DNA from: Bacteroidales bacterium
GTDB lineage: Bacteria > Bacteroidota > Bacteroidia > Bacteroidales > UBA932
Assembly: GCA_017471045.1 (NCBI GenBank)
Contig: JAFUWZ010000011.1
Span: 1 to 64,000, forward strand
Reading direction: 5' to 3'
Length of the DNA stretch: 64,000 bases
Both the position numbers and the translations under genes were made by a program. Positions 33,647-41,230 of this stretch are shown here, one piece after another. How positions within the stretch are numbered: position 1 is the first letter of the stretch; the number at the start of each line of letters is the position of its first letter. The notes below the pieces were generated by a model that saw only the letters and a program-made list of their open reading frames with translations, did not search any database and was not told the origin of the DNA.

Positions 33647-36600
33647 TCAGTTCTTGCCGGACTTGGCGAGCATCTCCTTGGCTTCCACCGTCAGCGTGGC
33701 GTGGGGGACGAGACGCAGGCGCTCCTTCGGGATCAGCTTGCCGGTCACGCGGCAGATGCCATAGGTCTTGTTTTCGATGCGAGCGATGGCAGCCTCAAGG
33801 TTCTGGATGAACTTGTACTGGCGCTGGGCGAGCGCGCTCGCTTCCTCCTTGGAGAGCTGATTGGCACCGTCATCCTCAACCGTCTTGAAGGACGGGGAGG
33901 TGTCCTCGATGTCGTTGCTGCCATTGTGCATCACGATGTGACGGAGCTTGTTGTACTCGGAACGCGCTTTCGCAAGCATGTCCTCGATGATCACGCGGAA
34001 CTCTTCGAGCTCCTCATCGGAATAGCGGGTCTTTTGTGTGTCTGCCATATTCTTTTGTTTTATGACATGGATCTTTATGGGTGTATCGCTCCATTCCACC
34101 TCCACGGCATCCCCGGGCGCGGCAGATAACGGCGCGAGGTCCACCGAGACGGCGAGGGTCTGCGATGCAAGGTAATCTTTGTAGGCGGACAGGGACGCTG
34201 CGATCTCCTCGGCGTCGGTCCCGTCGGCATAAAGCATGACGGCCACCTTGTCCGTCACCGCGAAGCCGCTGTCCTTGCGGATGTTCTGGATGCGGTTGAC
34301 CAGTTCGCGGGCGACGCCCTCGCCACGAAGCTCTTCGGTGACGGCGATATCCAGGGCGATGGTGAGCGAGCCTTCCGAGCCGACCAGCCAGCCGGGCATG
34401 TCCTCGGATGAGATCTGGTAGTCTCCGGGCTGCAGATCGACGGGACCGGAGGGCAGGGCGAGCGTGTAGGTGCGGTCCTCGGACTCGGCGGCCTGGATGT
34501 CGGAAATCGTCTGCTGGCCGAACGCGGCGAATGCGGCGGCGATCTCCTTCATCTGCTTGCCGTAGATCTTGCCCAGGGTCTTGAAATTGGGCTTGATCTT
34601 CTTGGTGATGATGCCGGTCGTGTCGGAGAGGAACTCCGCCTCCTTGACGTTGACCTCCCCGAGCAGGATGTCCTTGACCTTCTCCAGCTGGTCGCGGACC
34701 TTGTCGGAAATGACCGGGATGACGAGCTTGGAGAGCGGCTGGCGGACTTTGATGCCCACTTTGCGGCGCAGCGCGAGGACCATCGAGGTGGCCTTCTGGG
34801 CCAGCGCCATCCGCTCCTCCAGGTCCTTGTCGATCAGGGCCGGATCCGCCTCGGGCATCAGCACGTAGTGGACGGATTCTTCCCCGTCGGGCACGAGGTC
34901 CAGATAGAGGCGGTCCATGTAGAAGGGCGCGATGGGTGCCGCCAGCACGGCGACGCTGCACAGCACCTCGTACAGGGTCTGGTAGGCGGCCGTCTTGTCC
35001 GCTCCGGCCTCACCGCCCCAGAAACGCTTGCGGTTGAGGCGCACATACCAGTTGGACACGTGGTCGCAGACGAAATCCTGGATCAGGCGGCCGGCCAGCG
35101 TGATGTCGTAATCCTCATACGCAGCCCGCACGTCGCGGATCAGGGAGTTGAGCAGCGAAAGGACCCAGCGGTCGATCTCCGGACGCTCCGCGTACGGGAC
35201 AGCCGGCGCCTTGGGGTCGAAACCGTCCACATTCGCGTACAGCGCGAAGAAGGAGTAGGTGTTGTAGAGCGTGCCGAAGAACTTGCGCCGCACCTCGTCC
35301 ACGCCGGCCTCGTCGAACTTGAGGTTGTCCCAGGGCTGGGCGTTGGTCAGCATATACCAGCGCAGCGGGTCAGCGCCATAGGTATCCATCGCCTGGAACG
35401 GGTCCACGGCATTGCCCAGGCGCTTGGACATCTTTTCGCCCTTCTTGTCGAGGACCAGACCGTTGGAGATCACGCGGCGGAAGGCCGGCGTCCCGCTCAC
35501 CATCGTATGGATGGCGTGCAGGGTGTAGAACCAGCCGCGGGTTTGGTCGACGCCTTCGGCGATGAAATCGGCCGTGCTGCCGAAATCGGGCGTATCCAGG
35601 CCGCGCAGTCCCGTCTGGGCGTACGGCATCGCGCCGGAATCGAACCACACGTCAATCAGGTCGGTTTCGCGCGTCATCTTCCGCCCGCTCGGGCTGACGA
35701 GGAAGATCCGGTCCACATAGGGACGGTGCAGGTCGATCTTGTCATAGTTGGCCTTGGACATGTCGGCCGGATCGAAGCCCTTCTCCTTGAGCGGATTGCC
35801 TTCCATCACGCCGGCCGCAACGGCCTTTTCGATCTCGGCATAAAGCTCGGCGACGCTGCCGATGCAGATCTCCTCCCGACCGTCGTCGGTGCGCCAGATC
35901 GGGAGCGGCGTGCCCCAGTAGCGGCTGCGGCTGAGGTTCCAGTCTTGGATGTTCTCCAGCCATTTGCCGAAGCGGCCCGTGCCGGTGGCTTCCGGCTTCC
36001 AGCTGATCTGCCCGTTGAGGGCCATCATCTGTTCGCGCACCGCCGTCGCCTTGATGAACCAGGAGTTCAGCGGGTAGTAGAGCACGGGCTTGTCCGTGCG
36101 CCAGCAGTGCGGATAGCTGTGCGTATGCTTCTCGATGCGGAAAGCCTTGTTGGCGGCCTTGAGCATCACGCAGAGGTCTATATCGAGGGTCGGGGCGTCC
36201 GGCGCGAGGGAGGCGTCGTAGGCGTTCTTGACGTAGCGGCCCGCCCACTCCTTGTAGTCGTCGCTGACCCGCCCGGCCACATAAGCCGGATCGAGGTCTT
36301 CGAGGCGATAGAAGCGGCCCTGAGGGTCCACCTGGGCCTGGGGCGCGCCGTCCTTGTCCGTCACGTACAGGCCCGGGACACCGGCGAGCCGGGCCACCTT
36401 GGCGTCGTCGGCGCCGAAGGTCGGGGCGATGTGGACGATGCCGGTACCGTCCTCGGTGGTGACATAGTCGCCGGGAATGACCCGGAACGCGCCCTCATCC
36501 GGGCGGAACCAGGGGATCAGCTGCTCATAACGCATGCCGACCAACTCACTGCCCTTGACCGTGCCGGGAAGCACTTCGAAGGGGACCTTGTCGCCAAACC

Positions 36601-37414
36601 AGGCGCCGACCAGATCCTTCGCGAGGATGTAGGTCGCGGGCGTGCCGGTATAGGGGTTGGTGCTACGCACGCGGACGTAGTCGATGTTCGGGCCCACGCA
36701 GAGCGCCGTATTGGAAGGCAGGGTCCAGGGGGTCGTCGTCCAGGCGAGGAAGTAGAGTTCGTCCTCATCGACGGCCTTGAACTGCGCGCAGACCGTCGTG
36801 TCCTTGACGTCGCGGTAGCAGCCCGGCTGATTGAGCTCGTGGGAGCTCAGGCCCGTCCCGGCGGCCGGGGAATAGGGCTGGATGGACTTGCCTTTGTACA
36901 GGTAGCCCTTGCCATAGATATCCTTGAGCAGGTACCAGAGCGTCTCGATGTAGCGGTTGTCGTAGGTGATGTAGGGATCGTCCATGTCCACCCAGTAACC
37001 GACGCGCTCGGTGAGGGTCCGCCACTCGGCGGTGTATTTCATGACCTCCTGACGGCAGGTGCGGTTGTACTCCTCGACGCTGATCTTGGTGCCGATGTCC
37101 TCTTTGGTGATGCCGAGCTTCTTCTCGACGCCCAGCTCGACCGGCAGGCCATGGGTATCCCAGCCGGCGCGGCGGCGGACCTTGAAGCCGGTCTGCGTCT
37201 TGTAGCGGCAGATCGCGTCCTTGATCGAGCGGGCCATCACATGGTGGATGCCCGGCATGCCGTTGGCCGAGGGCGGACCTTCAAAGAAAATGAACTCCGG
37301 GGCCCCCTCCCGCAGGGAAAGGGATTTCTCGAAAGCGGCGTTCTTCTTCCAGCGCTCCAGGATGTCGTTTCCGACTCCGACCAGATCCAGTCCTTTGTAT
37401 TCTTTGAATGTCAT
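33647..37414 (-). CDS. ileS: Isoleucyl-tRNA synthetase fused in frame to a TraR/DksA-family protein
   Basis: A single 1255-aa frame. Residues 1 to about 1122 are a complete eukaryotic-type (IleS2-like) IleRS: signature GIHH at 55-58 in place of HxGH, editing domain, KMSKR loop (KKGEKMSKRLGN) and a long C-terminal region ending near KIHVIKQKN. Residue 1123 (ATG 34048) begins what is normally a separate gene: MADTQKTRYSDEELEEF, a coiled coil, then YGICRVTGKLIPKERLRLVPHATL, a TraR/DksA-type C-terminus with only one of four zinc Cys. No stop separates them. The AT-rich junction looks like a former spacer, with an out-of-frame TAA. ATG 34048 could still give a free 133-aa protein. ATG 37414 is chosen as the start. 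Confidence 0.9.
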   Translation of the reverse strand: MTFKEYKGLDLVGVGNDILERWKKNAAFEKSLSLREGAPEFIFFEGPPSANGMPGIHHVMARSIKDAICRYKTQTGFKVRRRAGWDTHGLPVELGVEKKLGITKEDIGTKISVEEYNRTCRQEVMKYTAEWRTLTERVGYWVDMDDPYITYDNRYIETLWYLLKDIYGKGYLYKGKSIQPYSPAAGTGLSSHELNQPGCYRDVKDTTVCAQFKAVDEDELYFLAWTTTPWTLPSNTALCVGPNIDYVRVRSTNPYTGTPATYILAKDLVGAWFGDKVPFEVLPGTVKGSELVGMRYEQLIPWFRPDEGAFRVIPGDYVTTEDGTGIVHIAPTFGADDAKVARLAGVPGLYVTDKDGAPQAQVDPQGRFYRLEDLDPAYVAGRVSDDYKEWAGRYVKNAYDASLAPDAPTLDIDLCVMLKAANKAFRIEKHTHSYPHCWRTDKPVLYYPLNSWFIKATAVREQMMALNGQISWKPEATGTGRFGKWLENIQDWNLSRSRYWGTPLPIWRTDDGREEICIGSVAELYAEIEKAVAAGVMEGNPLKEKGFDPADMSKANYDKIDLHRPYVDRIFLVSPSGRKMTRETDLIDVWFDSGAMPYAQTGLRGLDTPDFGSTADFIAEGVDQTRGWFYTLHAIHTMVSGTPAFRRVISNGLVLDKKGEKMSKRLGNAVDPFQAMDTYGADPLRWYMLTNAQPWDNLKFDEAGVDEVRRKFFGTLYNTYSFFALYANVDGFDPKAPAVPYAERPEIDRWVLSLLNSLIRDVRAAYEDYDITLAGRLIQDFVCDHVSNWYVRLNRKRFWGGEAGADKTAAYQTLYEVLCSVAVLAAPIAPFYMDRLYLDLVPDGEESVHYVLMPEADPALIDKDLEERMALAQKATSMVLALRRKVGIKVRQPLSKLVIPVISDKVRDQLEKVKDILLGEVNVKEAEFLSDTTGIITKKIKPNFKTLGKIYGKQMKEIAAAFAAFGQQTISDIQAAESEDRTYTLALPSGPVDLQPGDYQISSEDMPGWLVGSEGSLTIALDIAVTEELRGEGVARELVNRIQNIRKDSGFAVTDKVAVMLYADGTDAEEIAASLSAYKDYLASQTLAVSVDLAPLSAAPGDAVEVEWSDTPIKIHVIKQKNMADTQKTRYSDEELEEFRVIIEDMLAKARSEYNKLRHIVMHNGSNDIEDTSPSFKTVEDDGANQLSKEEASALAQRQYKFIQNLEAAIARIENKTYGICRVTGKLIPKERLRLVPHATLTVEAKEMLAKSGKN

Positions 37415-37440
37415 TATTTTTTGGCTAATTTTGCAACTGA

Positions 37441-37448
37441 CAAATATA
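37441..37448 (-). promoter_or_regulatory. -7 box (TATATTTG) for ileS
   Basis: TATATTTG on the minus strand, 26 nt before ATG 37414. It supports that start over the in-frame upstream start at 37453. Confidence 0.6.
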
Positions 37449-37478
37449 GTCAATCCAAGGAATTTTTACAATATATCT

Positions 37479-37976
37479 ATGAGTACCCTGGACATTATCC
37501 TCCTCGTTTGCTTCGTTCCCGCGATCGTGACCGGGATCCAGCGGGGTTTCATCGCGCAGGTCGTCTCGCTGGTATCCATCATCCTAGGCATCTGGCTGGC
37601 CTTCCACTTTTCGGAAATGGTCTGCGAATGGCTGCGGCAGTACTTGCCGAATCTGTCGGAAACGATCCTGAACATCGTCGGCTTCGTCCTGATCCTCACC
37701 GTCGTGGCCCTGCTGCTGCACCTGGTCGGGAAATTGCTGATGCGCTTGTTCAAGGCCGTGGACCTGGGTTGGCTGAACTGGATCCTGGGACTGATCTTCT
37801 CCTTGCTGAAAGCCGCCCTGATCATCGGGCTGGTCCTGGTCCTCTTCGACACGCTGAACCTCAAGTTCGGGCTCGTCAAGGCAGACACGCTCGACCAGTC
37901 CGTCCTTTACGCCCCGCTGCGGGATGCCGCCTACAAGGTGTTCCCCTATCTCAAAGCCTTGCTCTTCAAGCAGTAA
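37479..37976 (+). CDS. cvpA: CvpA family membrane protein
   Basis: 165 aa with four predicted helices, including LDIILLVCFVPAIVTGIQRG at the N-terminus (the family's typical G-x-RGF entry) and VSLVSIILGIWLAFHFS. CvpA proteins affect envelope stress tolerance and, in E. coli, colicin V production. ATG 37479 begins the conserved part; the open frame upstream overlaps ileS on the other strand and is not real. It precedes tsaB by 6 nt. Confidence 0.88.
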   Translation: MSTLDIILLVCFVPAIVTGIQRGFIAQVVSLVSIILGIWLAFHFSEMVCEWLRQYLPNLSETILNIVGFVLILTVVALLLHLVGKLLMRLFKAVDLGWLNWILGLIFSLLKAALIIGLVLVLFDTLNLKFGLVKADTLDQSVLYAPLRDAAYKVFPYLKALLFKQ

Positions 37977-37982
37977 CGCTCC

Positions 37983-38834
37983 ATGAAAGACAGGATCATA
38001 TACATCGAAACATCGACTTCCCTCACCTCCGTCGCCCTGTCGGAACAGGGACGCATCGTCGCCTACCGGCAGACCGACGTCCCGCGCAGCCAGGCTTCCC
38101 TGACCGCCCCGTTCATCGACGCACTCCTGCGGGAGCGGGGCCTGACGGTAAAAGATTGCGACGCCGTCTGCGTCAGCAAGGGCCCCGGCTCCTATACCGG
38201 CCTGCGGGTGGGGTCCTCCACCGCGAAAGGGCTCTGCTTCGGGGCGGATCTGCCGCTGATCGCGGTGGGGACGCTCGATACGCTGGTGGCGCAGGCGCAG
38301 GACGACGGCCTCGTGCCTGAGGGTTGCAAATACATCATCCCGATGATCGACGCCCGGCGGATGGAGGTATATTCGGCCGTCTTTTCGGCCGCCGGCGAAC
38401 GCCTGACGGAAATATCGCCTGTCATCGTGGACGGCACGACCTACGCCGCCCGTCTGGCGGAAGGGACCGTCCTCTTCATCGGCGACGGCGCCCTGAAGTG
38501 CCGGGACATCATCTACGGCACGGCGGAGGCAGGCGACTGCGAATACGGCAAGGCCGGAAACGGCACGACGGAGGCAGGCTCTGCACAGGCCGGTGACGGG
38601 TTGAGAGGAGCCTTCCCTGAAGGGTCCTCTCCCGGCTCCTCGATGCCTGCGCCGGCCTCGCAGCCGACCGCCGGCGTTGAAGCATATTTCGCGGGCTGCT
38701 GCCCGCGGGCAGATGCGATGCTGCGGCCCGCCATGCAGGCGTTGAAAGCAAAACGGTTCGAAGACACCGCGTACTTCGAACCGTTCTATCTCAAGCAATT
38801 TGTCGCCACCGTCAGCGCCAAGAAACTCTTCTAA
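37983..38834 (+). CDS. tsaB: tRNA threonylcarbamoyl transferase subunit TsaB, with an inserted segment
   Basis: 283 aa; the TsaB partner of TsaD in t6A37 synthesis. The ASKHA-fold start IYIETSTSLTSVAL, the GPGSYTGLRVG motif (about residue 67) and DARRMEVYSAVF (about 122) are intact. Between about residues 180 and 233 there is a low-complexity insert (GTAEAGDCEYGKAGNGTTEAG and beyond) holding a near-duplicate 20-nt tract and the palindromic element at 38605-38641. The normal C-terminal helix (FEPFYLKQF) follows. The insert is in frame, so the protein is probably functional. The usual length is about 230 aa. The stop overlaps the convergent lipoprotein gene by 4 nt. Confidence 0.9.
   Translation: MKDRIIYIETSTSLTSVALSEQGRIVAYRQTDVPRSQASLTAPFIDALLRERGLTVKDCDAVCVSKGPGSYTGLRVGSSTAKGLCFGADLPLIAVGTLDTLVAQAQDDGLVPEGCKYIIPMIDARRMEVYSAVFSAAGERLTEISPVIVDGTTYAARLAEGTVLFIGDGALKCRDIIYGTAEAGDCEYGKAGNGTTEAGSAQAGDGLRGAFPEGSSPGSSMPAPASQPTAGVEAYFAGCCPRADAMLRPAMQALKAKRFEDTAYFEPFYLKQFVATVSAKKLF
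38605..38641. repeat. Palindromic element, copy B, inside tsaB
   Basis: Arms GAGGAGCC (38605-38612) and GGCTCCTC (38634-38641), with an inner CCCTGAAGGG hairpin. It matches copy A (1-52, opposite orientation) across the 32-33 nt core. It is translated in frame as part of the tsaB insert. Confidence 0.7.
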
Positions 38835-39952
38835 AGATTCTTCTTCAGATAGCCTTTGAGCCCCTCGATACCGAAACCCGGCTCACTCACCAACTCCCCG
38901 CCCGCGATCAGGTAGAAAGCCGGCAGCGCCGTCACGTTGTAACGCTGCAGCGCCACGCTCGCCGCACCGAACCCGTCGCACACGTTGATCCAAGGCAGCT
39001 GCTGGTTGCGCACCGTCGTGCCCCACAACGTCTTGTCCGCATCCACATTGACGGCATAGATCTCGAATCCCTTCGGATGATACTCCCTGTAGAGCGGCAG
39101 GAGCTGGTCGATGTTGAACATCTTCTGCGCCGCATCCGCCGCATTCCAGAACATCACCAGGATCACCTTGGCATCCACCTCGGAAAGCCGGGACTTCCCT
39201 CCCTGGCTGTTGGGCATCTCCAGATCCGGGAAACTCATCGCCTGCGCATTCTGCATCTTGAGACCGAGCTCCATCAGGTTGGTCCGGCGGGCAGCCTCTT
39301 TCTCCAGCGCCTTGACATAGCCTGACTCCGGCCAGACCGTCTTCAGGGAGTCGCACACGCTGCGGAAATAGATCGCATCCGTATTCTCCTTGAAGATCGG
39401 GAATCCCTCATTGATTTTCTGATACAAGACAGGGATCGTGGTCAGGGAATATGGATTCGCCACGACGTAGCGCAGGGCCTTGCGATAATAATCCACGTAC
39501 TTCCTGGATATCTCGCGGTTGAGCGCGCTGCCGTCCTGACCGGACGCATCGATCGTCGCCGCCAGATCCGTCAGGAAGGCCGAGAAATCCTGCTCCACCT
39601 GCTGGAGACGGGCGCTCTCCTCGGAACCCGTGACCGTGTAATGACCGAGCGTATCCGCCGTCACCGTGACCTTGTCTCCCTTCCGGAGCAGCAGGGATGC
39701 GACCTTGGTGTCACCGTCATACAGGTACACGAACAGCGGCTGTCCATCCTGGACGTCCAGGGCGTATCTGAAGGCCCCGGACGCATTCGTCTGGACGGTA
39801 TCCAAGGTCTTGGTCACGTTGACATCCAAGAACTTGACGGCCAGTTTGCGCCCGGGCGCATCGGTCAGCGTACCCTGGATGGACGTATTCTTGCCGCAGG
39901 AGGCGGCCAGCAAGGCCAGCAGGCCCAGCAATACGATTCTATAGCTTTTCAT
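38831..39952 (-). CDS. TlpA-like lipoprotein lacking the CxxC motif (DUF4369 + thioredoxin fold)
   Basis: 373 aa with a lipoprotein signal (GLLALLAASC, Cys 19). An N-terminal DUF4369-like beta domain (SIQGTLTDAPGRKLAV..) leads to a helical linker and a C-terminal thioredoxin/AhpC-TSA fold (about residues 235-373). Where TlpA/ResA have W-C-x-x-C, this protein has FWNAADAAQKMF, with no Cys, so it cannot act as a disulfide reductase. The cis-Pro loop (VTALPAFYLI) is kept. It probably binds or chaperones a substrate. It overlaps the HIT gene by 14 nt. Confidence 0.82.
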   Translation of the reverse strand: MKSYRIVLLGLLALLAASCGKNTSIQGTLTDAPGRKLAVKFLDVNVTKTLDTVQTNASGAFRYALDVQDGQPLFVYLYDGDTKVASLLLRKGDKVTVTADTLGHYTVTGSEESARLQQVEQDFSAFLTDLAATIDASGQDGSALNREISRKYVDYYRKALRYVVANPYSLTTIPVLYQKINEGFPIFKENTDAIYFRSVCDSLKTVWPESGYVKALEKEAARRTNLMELGLKMQNAQAMSFPDLEMPNSQGGKSRLSEVDAKVILVMFWNAADAAQKMFNIDQLLPLYREYHPKGFEIYAVNVDADKTLWGTTVRNQQLPWINVCDGFGAASVALQRYNVTALPAFYLIAGGELVSEPGFGIEGLKGYLKKNL

Positions 39953-40343
39953 ATTCTTTCAAGATGGATTCTGCGATGGCTTTCTGCTCCTCGGGGGTCA
40001 CGGCCGGACGCTCCTTGCGGAAGTCCATGTCCCCTTCGGTCTGCAACGGGACGAGATGGATGTGCGTGTGGGGCACTTCCATGCCCAGCACGGCCACACC
40101 GACCCGCTGGCAGGGGACGGCGGCCTTGAGCGCCAGGGCGACCTTGCGGGCAAAGGCCCACAGGCCGGCGTAGGTCTGCTCGTCAAGATGGAAAATATAA
40201 TCGTCTTCGACTCTCTTGGGGATCACGAGCGTGTGGCCCTTGGCGAGCGGACTGATATCGAGGAAGGCATAGAAGTCTTCGCTCTCGGCGACCTTCCAGG
40301 AAGGGATCTCACCGTTTGCAATACGGGTAAACAACGTAGCCAT
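39939..40343 (-). CDS. HIT family protein (Hint-like purine nucleotide hydrolase)
   Basis: 134 aa with the histidine triad HTHIHLVP near residues 92-99 and the family start TLFTRIANGEIPSWKV. It hydrolyses nucleoside phosphoramidates or adenylates. It lies 6 nt after greA and overlaps the TlpA-like gene by 14 nt, so the three form one transcript. Confidence 0.92.
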   Translation of the reverse strand: MATLFTRIANGEIPSWKVAESEDFYAFLDISPLAKGHTLVIPKRVEDDYIFHLDEQTYAGLWAFARKVALALKAAVPCQRVGVAVLGMEVPHTHIHLVPLQTEGDMDFRKERPAVTPEEQKAIAESILKEYEKL

Positions 40344-40349
40344 GGCAGT

Positions 40350-40820
40350 TTAGATCGAAATGTCGAGAATCTTGAACTTCAGCACGCCCGAAGGGACCTG
40401 CGCCTCCACGACCTCGCCCTTGGCATGGCCGATCAGGGCCTTGGCGATGGGCGTCGTCGCGGCGAGCTTGCCGTGCGCGAAGTCCGCCTCGGTCTCGCCG
40501 ACGATGGTGAACTCCATCACCATCTTGTTGGCCAGGTTCTGGACCTTGACCTTATTCATCATACGGACCACATCCGTGCTCAGTTGGGTCTCATCAATGA
40601 TCTTGGCGTTGGCTACCAGGTTCTGGAGCTTGGCGATCTTGACTTCGAGCAGCCCCTGGGCTTCGCGGGCGGCTTCATATTCGGCATTTTCGGAGAGGTC
40701 TCCTTTCTCGCGGGCTTCGGCGATCTGCGCGGAGATGACCGGGCGCTGGGCGAGGGCTTCGGCAAGGTCGGCCTTGACTTTCTCGAGACCGTCCGCCGTC
40801 ATGTAGTGTACTTGTGGCAT
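40350..40820 (-). CDS. greA: Transcription elongation factor GreA
   Basis: 156 aa. An N-terminal coiled coil (LAEALAQRPVISAQIAEAREKGDLSENAEYEAA) carries the acidic tip DLSENAEY near residues 41-48, and an FKBP-like C-terminal domain includes ATTPIAKALIGHAKGEVVEA. It rescues backtracked RNA polymerase by stimulating transcript cleavage. ATG 40820 is chosen because the region upstream is a leader with promoter and hairpin. Confidence 0.95.
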   Translation of the reverse strand: MPQVHYMTADGLEKVKADLAEALAQRPVISAQIAEAREKGDLSENAEYEAAREAQGLLEVKIAKLQNLVANAKIIDETQLSTDVVRMMNKVKVQNLANKMVMEFTIVGETEADFAHGKLAATTPIAKALIGHAKGEVVEAQVPSGVLKFKILDISI

Positions 40821-40860
40821 ATTCAATTTAGGTTTTGTCAAACAAAGTAAGCAAAAGAGA

Positions 40861-40881
40861 GTTCTGTCTGTACGACAGAAC
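40861..40881 (-). promoter_or_regulatory. Palindrome in the greA leader
   Basis: GTTCTGTC - TGTAC - GACAGAAC, a perfect 8-bp inverted repeat near the 5' end of the greA leader. On the minus strand it is followed by CTCTCTTTTG. It could be an operator or a leader RNA stem-loop. Confidence 0.5.
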
Positions 40882-40894
40882 CCCTTCATCAATG

Positions 40895-40926
40895 CAAAGA
40901 TACAAAACTTTTTTGATTATCCCAAA
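40895..40926 (-). promoter_or_regulatory. Promoter for greA (TTTG - N20 - TATCTTTG)
   Basis: On the minus strand the -33 TTTG lies at 40923-40926 and TATCTTTG at 40895-40902. The implied start near 40890 gives a leader of about 70 nt containing the palindrome at 40861-40881. Confidence 0.75.
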
Positions 40927-41172
40927 CCACCGTCCGAATTGTATCGGCAGGTTCCCCTCCCCTGTCATTGAGGCAGGTCTGTCCGTCCTGAAAAAAGTTT
41001 ACCAAAATGGAATAAACGTATGATGGCTGGGAGCCAGCGCAACACTACGGGTTGCGGACGAAAGCAGGGTGCAGGCAGTTGGCGCCAGGACGACGGGAAG
41101 AGCAGACAGGAGACAGGTTGCACGAAGGAGCGGCGGCGGACAGTGGACAGGTGTGGCGGAGGGATGAAGAAC
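40927..41172. other. Intergenic region without a recognisable gene
   Basis: 246 bp between the greA promoter and the korB terminator. Short open frames here (such as 41020-41208) are Arg/Gly-rich, lack family resemblance and have no promoter box. I see no tRNA, 6S, SRP or RNase P pattern. The composition is GC- and purine-rich on the plus strand from about 41030. Confidence 0.5.
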
Positions 41173-41200
41173 AGGAGGTCCGGAACTCTCCGGGCCTCCT
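41173..41200 (-). terminator. Hairpin terminator after korB
   Basis: AGGAGGTCCGGA (41173-41184), loop ACTC, TCCGGGCCTCCT (41189-41200): 12 bp with one G-T pair. On the minus strand it is followed by GTTCTTCAT, a weak U tract. It is placed 30 nt after the korB stop. Confidence 0.65.
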
Positions 41201-41230
41201 GTGACTGAATCGCTGCTGTTTCGAGACGGA

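Noticed and set aside
34868-38320. Very long open frame (1150 codons) on the plus strand
   Set aside because: It is antisense to ileS and then runs out of frame through cvpA and into tsaB. It has no family resemblance, and long antisense frames are expected in GC-rich coding DNA.
41020-41208. 62-codon open frame in the greA-korB gap
   Set aside because: Arg/Gly-rich composition, no promoter, no recognisable family, and its 3' part is the korB terminator hairpin.
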